DNA of 64,000 nt, taken from positions 4,832,126-4,896,125 of the forward strand of contig NC_134982.1 in the NCBI RefSeq assembly GCF_965638725.1, written 5' to 3'. A program made the translations under genes and the position numbers. This document shows, in pieces, positions 50,604-62,230 of this stretch (position 1 is its first letter; every line of letters starts with the position of its first letter). The notes beneath the pieces are model-generated. The model had not been told where the DNA came from and did no database searches. It was given only the letters and a program-made list of their open reading frames with translations. The stretch is from Aptenodytes patagonicus (taxonomy: Eukaryota; Chordata; Aves; Sphenisciformes; Spheniscidae).

Positions 50604-53600
50604 CTAGCGGGAGAGAAAGCCAAGAAGAATCAGTGACCATGAAACAGTTTTCTTACATTCTTGTTAGACAAACATACCTACAATGATCAAACCGTGGGAT
50701 ATTATTAGCACTGATTAACCCAAGTATCGAACTGGAAGGTCTCACTACTGCAAACGGCAGCAGTCTCTGTCGACAGCTACAGAGGAATCTCCAAATGAAG
50801 GGCTAAACAAGCTCAGTTGCCTTTATGCTGTGCCCCAACGTGATATTAGACACCTTCAAGCTGAACAGGTATGCTCCAGAGGCGACCTGATAAAAGCCCC
50901 AGGCTGGTAAGGTGAGCTTCTATTTCTGAATCAAAAACAAGTGGCTTGCCAACCTGAGCAGTCCCATCTGAAACTGTACAAAACACTCTCAAATGGCTGT
51001 GATTTTTGATCACAGCTTTAAGGCTTATCACTGAATACCTTGTGCTTTATCTATGAGCAAGCAGACAGTAGCCCAAAGAAATAAAGACAGGTTTTATGCT
51101 CAAACGTGGCCCGGCTCACTCAGGAAAGCTTCATATGAACTTTCCAAACAGCTTTATATTAATGTTTCCCAACAACCACACCTGCAGATTACACAAGCAT
51201 GGATGAAACGGGCATGATGTTTTACAGGGGAAGGTCCCCGTTGCAGTCTACAAGGCAGCTGTTAAATAAAAGATGGGCCCTAGAGCCCTCCGAGAGCTCG
51301 GGAGCAGCAAGGAAGGTTGTGAGACCAATAAGCTGCAACACAGCCGAGTGAATAAACATTCTGACAGGTGAAGCAGACAAAATCCAGAGGGATCTGGATA
51401 CCTAATCCCCACTGATATGATTATGCCCAACTGCCTTTGTAGCTTAGATACCATTCCTCCACCAATTCCTCCTACCAACATGCATGGCTTCTGCCTTACC
51501 AGAGCAAAACTTCCCTCTAGAGATCATTAAGACTACAATCCGAGGTAGATAAATCCACAACCAATTAATACATATAGCTTGTTTTGGCATGACAGCAACT
51601 CATTTAAATCTCTGTGAAAGATAAAAAACTCTTACCAGTTCTCGTTTTACTTCTTCAATCTTCACTCGTGCAAGGGAAGGATTCTAATGAGAGAAAATGG
51701 CATAAAAATCAGTATTTCAGCTGGAAACAGAGTCCCTGCATCATTGCAAGAGTCTAATGATGTGCTGCAGAGGAATTCAGGGATAATGAAATCAGTTTTG
51801 TGTACACCCTTCACATGTAAAAGGTACTGACATTAAAAGCCTAGTATCAGTTTGGTTTGGGCAATCACATATTTTTCAGAAGTCTGGTATGGCCTAAAGT
51901 CTAAAAAAACCCCCATTTTTAGCAATTTTCCAAACCTATCAACCAAGGAACTGGATTTTGAACACGTCCGTGCATGAATTTTCCAAAGCACAATAAGCTT
52001 GCAAGGATAAACTTTCCTCCCCCCTTCTGCCTGCACCAGACGCGAGGCATCGGGGCTCTCTCCCTGACAGCAAGAGGGGAGGGAGGGGGGAACTGGAGAA
52101 CCTAATCCAATTTGAACATCCTGTTTCGCTTGAGGAAAGGAGGCAGCTGCCTCTTGGAGTAAGATGGATTTAAAAGAGAAGCAGTCCCACCCTCTCCCTT
52201 CATCTTTTTCTTCTAGGAGGGAGACAGCAGTAGTTGTATGAGGGAGATGTGTTGAGGGGCAGGAACTCGATGGAGGGGCTAAGGAGGTGAGGGGAGGAGT
52301 GTGGCCCAGCAGACAGGTCCCTACCCTAGTTCATAATACAAGGGACGTGATGAATCGCAGAGTTTCTGTGTGATTTTGGACAAGTCTCATTGTTTCTCTG
52401 GACCTCTATGCCCCATTTGTAAGAACTGGAATAAATCTTTTTCACCTCTTAAATGGAAAGGTCTGAGGTTAGCTCTGTTAAAGGCTGTGGCATGCTCAGG
52501 TGAGGAGGTAACAGGGGCCACATCAAGTAACTCAAATACAACGCTGTAAACTAGACAGTCACAATTGTATTTAATAAAACCAAACCCCATTCAACTATTC
52601 GCTCCAGTTTTTGCTACTTCTCCCCTGAATGACAAAGAAAAGTCCTTAATACTTATCTGCAAAAGCAATGGCAATCTTCCAAAGGAGACTGGAAATACCT
52701 GGGTTTAGTGGTCCCAAATATTACAGGTGGGGATGTACAGATGTCGCACAAAGCCAAGGCCACCTGTTTCATGGACTAAAGCCCTGTTTACCCATGACTT
52801 CTTTAAGCCGCTATAAAGTTGTTCACAAAATTACCCTTAACTGAAACAGTCTTTTGTAACAAGCTTTCGAATTTAAAATCTTTTTTACAACAGATGCTTC
52901 ACACGGCAGTCTGATAGTAACTCCTAGCACAGGGACCAATAGTGACAATAGCCAAAATATAAAATGAAGAAAAGATACACAGACAGGGGCTTTCAGAACT
53001 GCAATTTAGTCACCTAAATGAGAAACCTACGTTTTCAGAGAGCTGAATACCCAGCACCCTCAAGAGAAATCAAAGAAAATGATGGAGCAGCCAGTACTCA
53101 CACAAGCTAGAGTACCTGTTTAGGGGACAACGCCTACATTTGGCTATTTCTTCATAATCGTTAAAATCTTGCTCGGAGCTCCAACCTCTGCACAATGTGC
53201 TGCGTCTACCATATTGACAGCCTGATGACATCTATAGCTAATATATCGGTAAGTCTCAAAAAATTTGTTATACTAAGGAATTATATTTTCTTCCACATTT
53301 CTTTGTCTAATTTCTAGCTAAGTCACCTTGATACTGAGCTCACCCAGCAAATCTGTGCATTTTGTTAGAACAAAGTTTGCCTGGTAAGCAAACTTTAATT
53401 TCTTGGCTTTGATTAATGGATAGATAGCCTTCTGTTTAAGTAAAGTCTTCTGTTTACAGCATTAATAGCCCTGTAGGACATCTACCTGTCCACTGAAACC
53501 ATCACAACAATACCCTTCACATTCTGAAGTCCATTAAAATTAATCTGATGGCAAATACAATAGAACAGGGGAAAAAATAATTACAGGAGTTAAATCTAGG

Positions 53601-56600
53601 TAGGACTCCAGTTTCTTCTTCAAAGGCACAATTTCTTCCTGCAGTGCAGCCAGTTGCTGTGAACAAAGCAAAGCAGATTATATTCTTTAGTCTTACTTGT
53701 AGAAGTGATATAAATCCGTGAAATAGATCCACAATTATCTACAGCATTTCAGAATTCATAGGTGTTGGTGGGAGCTTTCATGATCCTTCTTAAAACCCAT
53801 GAAAAACTAAAGATCTGCTATTCATTATCAGTCAAACCCAGTTCAAATCTTACACAGAGGTATCAATTAATTTTTCTTTGTTCTGAAGACATCTTCAGAT
53901 ATACTTTTCTTACAGTATAACCGCCTGATCTCACCTCCCTGAAAGGAGCGGGGATTTCAAATGAGAATCCACCAGAGGACTTTCACTGTCAACCTTGCTG
54001 TAGGCCAGAGAGAGAACTGAGCCCCAAGGAAGGGGATACATTCTCATGCCTATGGCTTCTGTGTGAAAACAGTTTTGCACATGCAGCAGCAAAAAGACTC
54101 CCCTTACACTTGCACTGCCTTGTTTATTCTGTTAGTAAGGGGAAATAATGTCTCTTTGGGGCTGAAAATTGAGCGCCCTCCACAGCCCTCAACTCTTTTC
54201 AAATAATCAACTTAAAGTAAAAAAATGCACTCCAAAGATAAAATCATTTGCGCTGCCCAATTCACTGAGCTCTTGGCAGAGCAGATACAGAAATGTCAGG
54301 GAGTCAGACCTGCCCTTACGCTCAGGTTCTAGAAGACGACAAGTCTAGAACGTTGCCTATGACTTTTTTGTATGTAGAATTCCAACACAAATTGTTTTTG
54401 GTTAGTACTCTTCTGAAACACTGTGCAATGTAAACATTGCCACCCAGTGCTGGTTCATGAGAATGACAACATAAATCAGGAACCACATTTTCATTGTTCA
54501 ACCTAACTAGCATGCAGGAAAAGCTAGCAAAGAAATGGGGAGAAAGTCAAAGTTCTCATTACAGTAATAGCAAATAATATTAAAGTGTGCTGAGTGCAGA
54601 TAGAACACCACCAATTACATGTTACATGTGTACAAATGCTTCAGCACAAAGCTGGGGAATCTATAGCTAGTAACTCAAATGTGCTTTTTCCTTTAACAAA
54701 TTATCCTGCTGGGCTTACAGTACAGCTGAAAAAAGTTATATTTAAAGACACAAGGAAAAAAAAGCACACAGTGGTTCAGAATTTGGGTTTCACTTGACCT
54801 CCTCCCCTTGCTCTGAAGTGTTTGAAAGCCGGTTTCTTTCACACAAGCTAGAAAGAATGACCCAGGTGATTCTATCAAGTACTTGCAATACACAGGTAGC
54901 CACATAACAGGATATAGTCCACAGAACATCCATTCTACAACACAGATCACAGAGAGAGGAGGCAGATCACAGGCTGCCAATTCTCCTTCAGTGGCAGGGA
55001 ACTTATTTCATAGAAATTCTCTAGTAGGCTACATTCCTAATTACAAAGGCAGAAAGAGAAGAGAGGGAAAAACAAAAGGCAACAAAAAAATAAAGATTCC
55101 AATTGTTCCCCTCAATCAGTCCAGAAGGAAAGCTTCTTCCCGAGTCCAAAACAAGCCCACATCTAACCCTGAAGAAAAGGTACCACTGCAGCACCCATAG
55201 ATGCTTCTCAGTTTCTAGGAGAGACAAACCCATCCAGCATACCCCAGTTCAGAGGTATCTGTCTACGGGATTTTTATTTGTGCTTCTTTTCACCATTAAT
55301 ATTTGTTCTGGTAACCAAATGGCAAACTACATCTCCTGAAACCACCCAACAAACAAGCCTGGTCTGTAGCACCGTAGAAACGTCCATCTTGTACCAAAAG
55401 ACCTACCTCAGACAGGCTCACGAGCGACTCGTGTGTCAGCGATTGGTTCAACCCCGTGGCAGCAAGCTGCTCCTACAAACAGGAAAGAGTTCGTTCATAA
55501 CTGACCACAAAATATAACGGGGAGGGGAAAGATTTTACCATTTCCTTGGGTTTTGATCTAAACAGGCAAACAAGAACACAGTTTGTCAACAACAGAAACG
55601 TGTGCTATTTGAACCGCAGCTATAGCTGGTATATGAAATCAGTTGCTACTAAAATTTGTATCAAGAATAACAAGTCTTTCCAGAAAACTACTGGGAGAAG
55701 AGCACATGGCAAGGCTGGGAAGAGGCTTCTCAGTAAAATGTCATCAACTCTAATACAATGTTTTCCAGCTCATATTTGTCAAGGTATCGGACAGCATCCA
55801 AATGTTAAATGAAGCATTCACATGTCCATCATGTAGGAAACGTGAAGGAGAAGACAGTACAACTTCTGCCTTCTGTGTTTAATCATTCATTAATTTCAAA
55901 AAATGGCTATATTCAGAGTTATGACACACAATTTACCTCAGCGAATCAGCTGCTCTACTGGTAGCTGTGTGTATACTCTTATATGACAGTACCTCACAGT
56001 AAGCACAAGGTGGTCTGAGCTAATACAGTTCTCGGTGAACGAAGAGAAAGTGTCCTTGCATTTATCATAGGATGTCCCAGGGAGGGACCATGAATATAGC
56101 AGGAACAACTGACGTGCAGTAACATGTTGTCCTGTTAGCCCAAGAGTCCTCAGTCCTGGAGTTTAGGAAGCTCCTGGGATGTCTCCGTAACTACAATTTT
56201 GGGCCCGACTGACCATGACTGTGCCATCCTGTCACAATGTCTTGTTAGAAAATTCCTTCCATCTACCTCAGCAGCCTTGATCCTGATTTTTAAATCCTCA
56301 GATTTATCTTTCAGGAACTTCAAGTTCTGGGATTGGCTGTCAGCTTTGGCCTTTTCTACTTCCAGACGTTCCTCTGTTTTTTTAAGATCCCTTAAAAAAA
56401 AAAACCAAAAAGAAACCAACTTTTACATCCAAAGAGATACCAGTATACAAATACTGCTTAATTATTGTCCTGGTTTCAGCTGGGATAGAGTTAATTTTCC
56501 TCCTAGTAGCTGGCACAGTGCTGTGTTTTGGATTTAGGATGAGAACAATGTTGATAACACACTGATGTTTTAGTTGTTGCTGAGCAGTGCTTTCACTAGT

Positions 56601-59600
56601 CAAGGGCTTTTTAGTTTCCCATGCTCTACTGACTGAGCAGGCTGGAGGTGCACAAGAAGCTGGGAGGGGGCACAGCCAAACTGGCCAAAGGGACGTTCCA
56701 TACCATGGGACGTCATGCCCAGTACATAAACTGGGGAAAGCTGGCCGGGGGGGGCCGCTGCTCGGGGACTGGCTGGGCATCGGTCGGCGGGTGGTGAGCA
56801 ATTGCATCGTGCATCACTTGCTTTGTATACTCTTTTATCATTATTATTATTACTATTTTACTTTATTCCAATTATTAAACTGTTCTTATCTCAACCCACG
56901 AGTTTTCTCACTTTTACTCTTCCGATTCTCTCCCCCATCCCACTGGGGGCAGGGAGGAGAATGAGCGAGCGGCTGGGTGGTGCTCAGTTGCTGGCTGGGG
57001 TTAAAGCACGACAACTACAAATGCTCAAGCTAAACCCTGTAATACAACCAACACAAGAAGGGAGAGAACGGAGAAAAACTTGCGTTTCCCTGTGAGATTT
57101 CCCAGTGGAAACATCCGCAGCTGTTACATCCAGAGTCCCAAAGGCCAGGGAAAAAAAAAGGCCAAGGGGAAAGCCGTCTGCATAAAGGCAAAGAGAAATA
57201 GTCTTCTGCATAGTTCCCTAATTCAGTTAGGGACCTGTTACGCAAGCTAAACTTATGATCACAGAGAGGGGCCACGGCAAACCTGCACAAAGCACACAGG
57301 GCTGGTATCTTTGCTACAAGCAGCACCGCAATTACTACTTTAAAAGACAAAAACCAGAAAATAATTAGACTGGAAGGGGGCTGTGGAGATCATCTGGGCC
57401 AATCGCCACTCAAGGCAGGGGTTGATCCTGCTATGCTTGGCAAAGCACTTCAGGTTGCATCCTCCAGGGAGTGGACTTGATACCGATTTTTTTTTTTTCT
57501 TCTTTTAAGTCTCCCGCACACTGGTTAAAGGAAATTCTTACCTGGGAATGGATTTTGTTTTGCCTGGCTCCTTCACTCTTGACTACAGAGCCTGTGCTAA
57601 ATGTGGTAAGAAAATCAGGTTTGCCTTCAACCTCAGACAAAGCCAACCGGTGGAAGATGCCAGCCTGAAAACTGCTTGTAGACCATTTTTGGTTTAAAAT
57701 AATGGGTTTGATGGTACCCCAAATCCCTTCTGATTGCTGAGCGTGTCCATAGCACATGGCTTTTGATAGACACTCCCAAATATTGTGAATTAGATGTGTC
57801 AAAACCCTGAAAATTCAGTTATCCTTATTAGTTATCACAACCAATGTTCCACATCGCAGGGATCAGCAGTATTGCTCACATCTTTCCCTTTTCTCATGCA
57901 TTACTCACCCCTCTAACTGCTTTTCCAGCATCAGCGCTGCCGTTAATTTTTTCCTAATGTTGGTCAATTCCAATTCCATTTCTCTGTTTTTTGATTCTGT
58001 TGCATACAGCTCCGAAGTCATATCATTGATGGCACAGAAGAAGCTGGTGAAAAGAGAGCTTCAGTGGGAATGCTCAGGAGTCAGCTCTTCTGAAACTCAG
58101 AATTATTACTATTTTCTCCACACTTTCCACAAATGACTTTTTTTTTTTCTCCTTGTTCTCATATTATGATACATCAGATAACTGCCAGCTATTTTAGAGT
58201 AAGAAAGTAAAATAAGTCACTAAGGGTATTTGCTTCCCTTAACTAACACAGATTTCATCTGGAAGGGGAAATGGCCCAGCAATCTCAGTAGGAGGAAGCG
58301 AATAAGACCTGGCACTCTAGTGAATATGACCACTGGGTTTGGCATGATCAGATGCTCCGCTCCTGGCTTGCCAAATTGCCTTTGAGAGAAACTGCATTCA
58401 GTCCCTGAAAATGCACATCCCTGAGACATGCCCAGCAGCATTTCAGTCTCTTCCCAAATGGTTCAAAGCTGCTTGCCCCTCCAGCTCAGGAGAAGCGCTG
58501 TAAGAGCCAAGCTCCTGAACATCATACAAAAATTGGATAGGCAGATTTTGGCCCTTCCTTACTGCCAGCACTCAGCACAAACCTGCTGTGTTATGGGTCA
58601 AAGCCAGGCTAGGGAGGGTGGCCCAGGAAGAGCAGACTAACAGCTGCCATTTCTCTGTGGCTGAGCTAAGGAAATCTCCTTACATTGAGGGCAGGTAAGA
58701 GAGGGAAGAAAGAGGAGCTGAGACAAAGACCAGTTACCATTCCCCAGTCCTTGCCTAAGCAGTATGAAGCCTGCTCTAGGCTTGTGCTACCTGGCACGAC
58801 AGTCTGAGTGGCAGCATCCTGCAGCCACTGACCACAAAAGCAGGGGCAAAAGAGGGATTTAACTGTGGTTGAGGCACCTCTCAGGCTTCAGAGGCTTCCT
58901 TTGCTGGGATAAGCAAGAGTTTGAGCTTTGTGCTCAGTTCCCATGTCCTCCAAAGCTGCCCGAGGGGTGCAAAAGAAGCTGGACAAGTAAGATTCCTGGT
59001 GTGAAAGTCAAGTTTGAAACTGTTGAATTGAAAAACCAGAGGGGAAACAGCACAGACTATGACTCCTGATGCACACTGGGAATAATTACCTGGCAAGAGA
59101 AGTGTCCTTCGTTTCAAGTGTCATTGCGCTGTTTACCAGGACATTGAGGTAGCTGGTGCCTTCGCTGGACAGACTGGATAGGGAAAGATCTAGGCTTTCT
59201 GCGAGAAGGCCCTGTAGATAGTTGGCTGGAAAACAAATACAACCCAAAATAGTGATTTTTTTATATTATTGTTCTTTTAAGGCCTAGATGGGACTCTCTC
59301 TTTTAATATGTGTGTTAAAAATGTATTATCGTCCCCTGAACCACTCACTTGCTCCAAAAACACCACATTATCAAACACTCACTCTGGACAGCTGGAGCAT
59401 AACTTAATCACCTCACTGTTGTTTCAGATTCCTCAGGCGCTTTCCTTAACAGTGGATTAGCACCAGCTCAGACTCTTAAATCAGCTGTAGGGTTGCTGCC
59501 TATCCAGCCAATATTTCAATGTTGTGCTACTCAGCCCAGCAGGCTAGGAGGTTTTAGCAATTAATCTGCTTGTCCGTATTTACAGCCTGCTCAAGATGGC

Positions 59601-61540
59601 TTAAAAAATTGCTCTTGACCAACCTTATGTCACCGTAAATTTTGCTGAAAGGAAGGCATGGGATGCATTGTAGTAAAAGCTGTACCAGAACAAAAGCTGA
59701 GTTCATTCCAATTATATATATATTCATTTATTTATTTACATATAGAGATATATTTATTTATTTGTTTGTAAGATTTTAACAAAGACAATCTTTGGGGTCA
59801 CTAAGAAAAACTAACTTTGATGGAACTGAGAACTGGAGCTTCAAACTCACCTTCTGCTTCATATTCTGCTGCCTTCTGCTTCATGTCCTCTATCAGCAAA
59901 GAAACGTCCCTGTCTCTGGCTTCATTGCATTCTACAAGCTCATACAAGATATCAACTGTCCTTGCATTCACTTCGTACTGTGGGATAGGCTGATTCCCAT
60001 ATATTTTCTTTAGCCATAAAGTAACCTGCCAGAGAAGGGAAAAAAAGAGTAAACGGTCAAGTGAAACGACAGAATATAGCTAACAGATGTGAGAAATGTG
60101 AAGTGCTGCAAGGTCTGCGTTCCTGAGGAATAACTCCTACTGCAGCAGTCGAGACATGGGTGGAAAAACAGGAGACAACTTCCTTTGTCTCTTCTTCAAA
60201 CACCCTCGGCAGTTTAGAAAACCATTTCCCTTTTAATCTCCCTCATTTCACTGGACACCTGCTTATCTCCAAGTGATAAAATTTATCTTTTTATTCACGT
60301 GACCTGTTTGCTACAGGCATAATAATGATCCAACAGATGTTAAATGGGTATTTGGGCAGCTGGTAAAAACTGCACTGAAGCAGCGTGGGATAAAACTGCC
60401 CAAACCATTATCGTTGGGAACAGTCTCTATGAGCTAACAGGGGAGAAAGAGTTACTACAATGTGCAGGCACAAGCCCTGCAGAGCATGATTTCTACCACT
60501 GAAAAGAAGGTCAGAAATGGGAGAGAGACCAACACAGTGCTCTCACAGATTAGATTATGACTGTTCGTAATTGAACACATGGAAGTTCAACACTGAGGAG
60601 ACATAAATTCTTGTCTAAGGCTATCTAAGGAACCTGATCATGGAAAAGGACCCAGCCTTGTAACTTGAAAAGACATTTCTTTCTAGCACGTCCTTCTTTA
60701 TGCTTCTACCATACCAGCATCTCAGCTACATACACTGTACACAGCAAACATCACCCTGAACTATGCCGGGGAGAAAACCATCAAGCCCTTAGAAGCAAAC
60801 AGCACTAGCTATATGTAGAAGAAAACTCCAATACTGCAAAAATGCCAGGTTCACAATCAAAGGATGAATTGCATCTTTCTGCCACCTTCTGTAGGGACAA
60901 TGATTTGAAATGCAAAAACTTCAGGCACCCAAGATCTTCATAACCTGGCATCTTAAACCAGCTGCGGGTTAAGGGTCAGTGAGCTCAGGCTGTTACCTAG
61001 TAGGTAGCAGAGGATGAAGTGGGTGAACACAGACTTTACTGCTGCAAAACCCACCCAGCGACCACGTCTTGCCCGTCCCCCCAACGTTTAAAGGGGCAAG
61101 AAAACGACGGGGGCTCGTTTCTCCTCCCGAACCGCGCACGTCTGAGCGCCAGCCAGGCAGAGCGACGACTGCCAGGGCCCAGCAAAACCCTCAGCGCGAC
61201 CGCTCGGGTGCCTCGCCTTTAAGGCCTGAAAGAGACGCTCTCGGGAGAGCGGGACGAGGGCTCCGATAACGCACCGGGGCCGGCTCCGCGCACGGTACCT
61301 TCCCCGGCGCCCGCAGCCCGCCCCGGGGGGCACGGCACCCGGCCCGCCCGGCGCGCTCCACCACGGCCCGGGCCAGGCCGGCGGGGAGGAGCCCCCGGGC
61401 GGGTGAGGGGCAGCCGGAGGATGGGGCCACCTCCACAAACCCCGCGCCGTGAGAGCCCCGGCCCGGCCCGGCCCCACCATTACCCGCTGGAGCTTCTCCT
61501 CCATAGCGGCCTCCGCCGCCTGCGAACCTCCCGCCTCCAT
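50520..61540 (-). CDS. HAUS1: HAUS1, augmin-like complex subunit 1 (complete)
   Basis: CDS: join(61540..61484, 60025..59851, 59225..59090, 58043..57909, 56390..56267, 55472..55407, 53656..53585, 51683..51636, 50603..50520). All nine exons have GT/AG sites and consistent phases, giving 298 codons (286 from the second ATG; human about 278). Recognition rests on conserved pieces such as LWLKKIYGNQPIPQYEVN (exon 2), TKDTSLAS (exon 3/4), PLKKKLESYLDL (exon 7) and NPSLARVKIEE (exon 8). From about residue 130 onward the protein is almost entirely coiled coil, typical for this rod-shaped subunit. HAUS1 is part of the eight-subunit augmin complex, which brings gamma-tubulin complexes to spindle microtubules for branching nucleation. 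The promoter carries a ZNF143/THAP11-type site; the partner gene ATP5F1A is divergent. No canonical AATAAA follows closely; AGTAAA lies at 50466-50461. Confidence 0.96.
51636..51683 (-). CDS. HAUS1: HAUS1 exon 8 (48 bp)
   Basis: This is a 16-codon micro-exon, phase 0 on both sides, with acceptor CATTAG and donor GTAAGA. It encodes NPSLARVKIEEVKREL, nearly the same as the human segment. Confidence 0.95.
52350..52480 (+). repeat. Ancient MIR-like SINE remnant
   Basis: GTGTGATTTTGGACAAGTCT, then CATTGTTTCTCTGGACCTCT, then GCCCCATTTGTAAGAACTGG and AATAAA follows the order of the MIR core and 3' region (GTGTGACCTTGGGCAAGT, CTCTGTGCCTCAGTTT, CCCATCTGTAAAATGG). It is diverged but better preserved than the other two candidates. 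It lies in HAUS1 intron 7, antisense to the gene. Confidence 0.55.
53585..53656 (-). CDS. HAUS1: HAUS1 exon 7 (72 bp)
   Basis: It is 24 codons, phase 0/0, with acceptor GTTCACAG and donor GTAATT. It encodes QLAALQEEIVPLKKKLESYL and then DLTP, part of the C-terminal coiled coil. Confidence 0.95.
55407..55472 (-). CDS. HAUS1: HAUS1 exon 6 (66 bp)
   Basis: It is 22 codons, phase 0/0, with acceptor TTTGTAG and donor GTAGGT. It encodes EQLAATGLNQSLTHESLVSL and then SE, matching the human Gln/Ser/Leu-rich linker. Confidence 0.95.
56267..56390 (-). CDS. HAUS1: HAUS1 exon 5 (124 bp)
   Basis: The acceptor is a long T-run ending TTTAAG before GGATC; the donor is GCTGAG followed by GTAGAT. It enters in phase 2 and leaves in phase 0. 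It encodes (G)DLKKTEERLEVEKAKADSQ followed by NLKFLKDKSEDLKIRIKAAE, a continuous coiled coil. The translated frame continues into intron beyond both splice sites, so the long open frame overstates the exon. Confidence 0.94.
56466..57013 (+). mobile_element. Solo LTR, same avian ERVL-like family, antisense in HAUS1 intron 4
   Basis: It starts TGTCCTGGTTTCAGC and ends GGTTAAAGCACGACA, the same family as 116-733 in opposite orientation. The flanks ATTAT (56461-56465) and ACTAC (57014-57018) could be a 5-bp duplication with two transitions, so target duplication is not proven. It lacks a short segment present in the other copy. A CATAAA sequence stands where TATAAA would be expected in the promoter. 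No internal viral sequence is present. The 125-codon frame across it is not a gene. Confidence 0.88.
57361..57480 (-). mobile_element. Decayed CR1 3' fragment
   Basis: AGACTGGAAGGGGGCTGTGG followed by AGATCATCTGGGCCAATCGC resembles the CR1 3'UTR word GGAAGGGACCTCTGGAGATC followed by ATCTAGTCCAACC in reverse orientation. A CTCAAGGCAGGG block and a degraded TCCAGGGAG word follow at the expected order. The octamer tail is missing. Confidence 0.55.
57909..58043 (-). CDS. HAUS1: HAUS1 exon 4 (135 bp)
   Basis: The acceptor is TTTTCACCAG before CTTCTTC; the donor is GAGGG followed by GTGAGT. It completes a split Ser codon from exon 3 and leaves two bases of a Gly codon completed by exon 5. It encodes FFCAINDMTSELYATESKNR and a coiled-coil run ending LMLEKQLE. 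Confidence 0.95.
59090..59225 (-). CDS. HAUS1: HAUS1 exon 3 (136 bp)
   Basis: The acceptor is TTTTCCAG before CCAAC; the donor is TTGCCAG followed by GTAATT. It completes the split Ala codon of exon 2. It encodes NYLQGLLAESLDLSLSSLSS and, near its end, LETKDTSLA, a strongly conserved HAUS1 signature. Confidence 0.95.
59718..59770. repeat. TA/TATT-rich simple repeat
   Basis: (TA)n followed by imperfect ATTT/TTTA tetranucleotide units lies in HAUS1 intron 2, just downstream (in gene sense) of exon 2. Confidence 0.8.
59851..60025 (-). CDS. HAUS1: HAUS1 exon 2 (175 bp)
   Basis: The acceptor is TCTGGCAG before GTTACT; the donor is GCAGAAG followed by GTGAGT. It is 58 codons plus one base. It encodes VTLWLKKIYGNQPIPQYEVN, then ARTVDILYELVECNEARDRD and a helix ending EYEAE: the conserved N-terminal globular region of HAUS1. 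Confidence 0.96.
61484..61540 (-). CDS. HAUS1: HAUS1 exon 1, translation start
   Basis: The donor is CAGCGG followed by GTAATG. Two in-frame ATGs are present: 61540 (MEAGGSQAAEAAMEEKLQR) and 61504 (MEEKLQR). Both have G at -3 and G at +4. The first is listed because it comes first in a good context; the second gives an N-terminus closer in length to the human one, so either may be the main start. Confidence 0.85.
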
Positions 61541-61575
61541 CCCGGCTTCCCCCGCGCGCAGCCGCCGCACCGCGG

Positions 61576-61596
61576 GGCCTGCTGGGACTTGTAGTT
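61576..61596 (-). promoter_or_regulatory. HAUS1: ZNF143/THAP11-type binding site upstream of HAUS1
   Basis: The minus strand reads AACTACAAGTCCCAGCAGGC, a near-perfect match to the SBS motif (ACTACAA-N-TCCCAGCA-N-GC) recognised by ZNF143 with THAP11. It ends about 36 bp upstream of the first HAUS1 ATG, the usual proximal position. It probably marks the HAUS1 core promoter. Confidence 0.8.
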
Positions 61597-61649
61597 CGGT
61601 GGGGGGGGGGGTATGCGGCGCTCGCACCCAGCCCAGCAGGACCCAGTTT

Positions 61650-62230
61650 CCTAGTTTAAAATTCTTGAAACACAGAGAAAATAATTAATAAAGCAGCTCA
61701 GCCCACGAGCCGCCGTGAACGCTTTTACCAAAGCGGATTTAAATGCTCCAAGCGTTTTGAAAGAATCTGCTTTTCCCCTGTACCCAGTGCTTTAAAGAAA
61801 ATAGTCTTGAATCAGTAAAATAATTTGAGGGGACTTCGTTTTCTGATGAATTGTACGTTTCATACATATCATACGGCAAATTACAAATAAAGGCATATAA
61901 AGCCCTTCATGAAAGAGGCTTAAATCGTATTTTTAAGTTAAAGGGTAAAAATTAAAATTTGAACAGCTTGTATATCGCCGCTTACATAAATTCATATAAA
62001 AGCTGTGCTCCTTATTAGAAAATACGCCATAAAAACGCATCTTCTGAGCCAAATCTTCTAAACAATTACCAAGGAACCACCGTTATGGTTAATTATCATC
62101 CCTGATAATTGCTTTTGCAATTGATAATTGATACTGCTTTATTTTAGCAATAAAGCGCAAACGCACGAGGCTTAAACGGGTTATTTAAATCAACGTGGGT
62201 TTTTTTTTTCCCAGGCAGTTTTACCGCATT
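61650..62230. other. AT-rich spacer between the HAUS1 and ATP5F1A promoters
   Basis: About 0.6 kb of AT-rich DNA separates two CpG islands. It contains a perfect 8-bp inverted repeat, AATTATCA-TCCC-TGATAATT, at 62091-62110, and a further TGATAATT at 62122-62129. No exon is visible. Confidence 0.7.
62091..62110. repeat. Perfect inverted repeat in the divergent promoter spacer
   Basis: Arms AATTATCA and TGATAATT are separated by TCCC. A third TGATAATT lies 11 bp downstream. The arms contain TAATTA/GATAA-like cores that homeodomain or GATA factors could bind; that is inference only. Confidence 0.7.

Larger units (their letters stand above)
50604..61483 (-). other. HAUS1: HAUS1 introns 1-8
   Basis: Eight introns of about 0.6-1.9 kb each. 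Apart from the solo LTR, the decayed CR1, the MIR-like remnant and the simple repeat listed separately, they look like ordinary unique AT-rich sequence. No snoRNA- or tRNA-like element was recognised. Confidence 0.7.
61120..61640. promoter_or_regulatory. HAUS1: CpG island, HAUS1 promoter
   Basis: GC-rich, CpG-dense sequence covers HAUS1 exon 1, the start of intron 1 and the upstream ZNF143-type site. Open frames in this island other than the exon are GC artefacts. It ends sharply at an AT-rich stretch near 61.65 kb. Confidence 0.75.

Noticed and set aside
56382-57095. Open frames of 97-141 codons on both strands
   Set aside because: They cover the second solo LTR; similar frames occur in the other copy because of shared repeat sequence.
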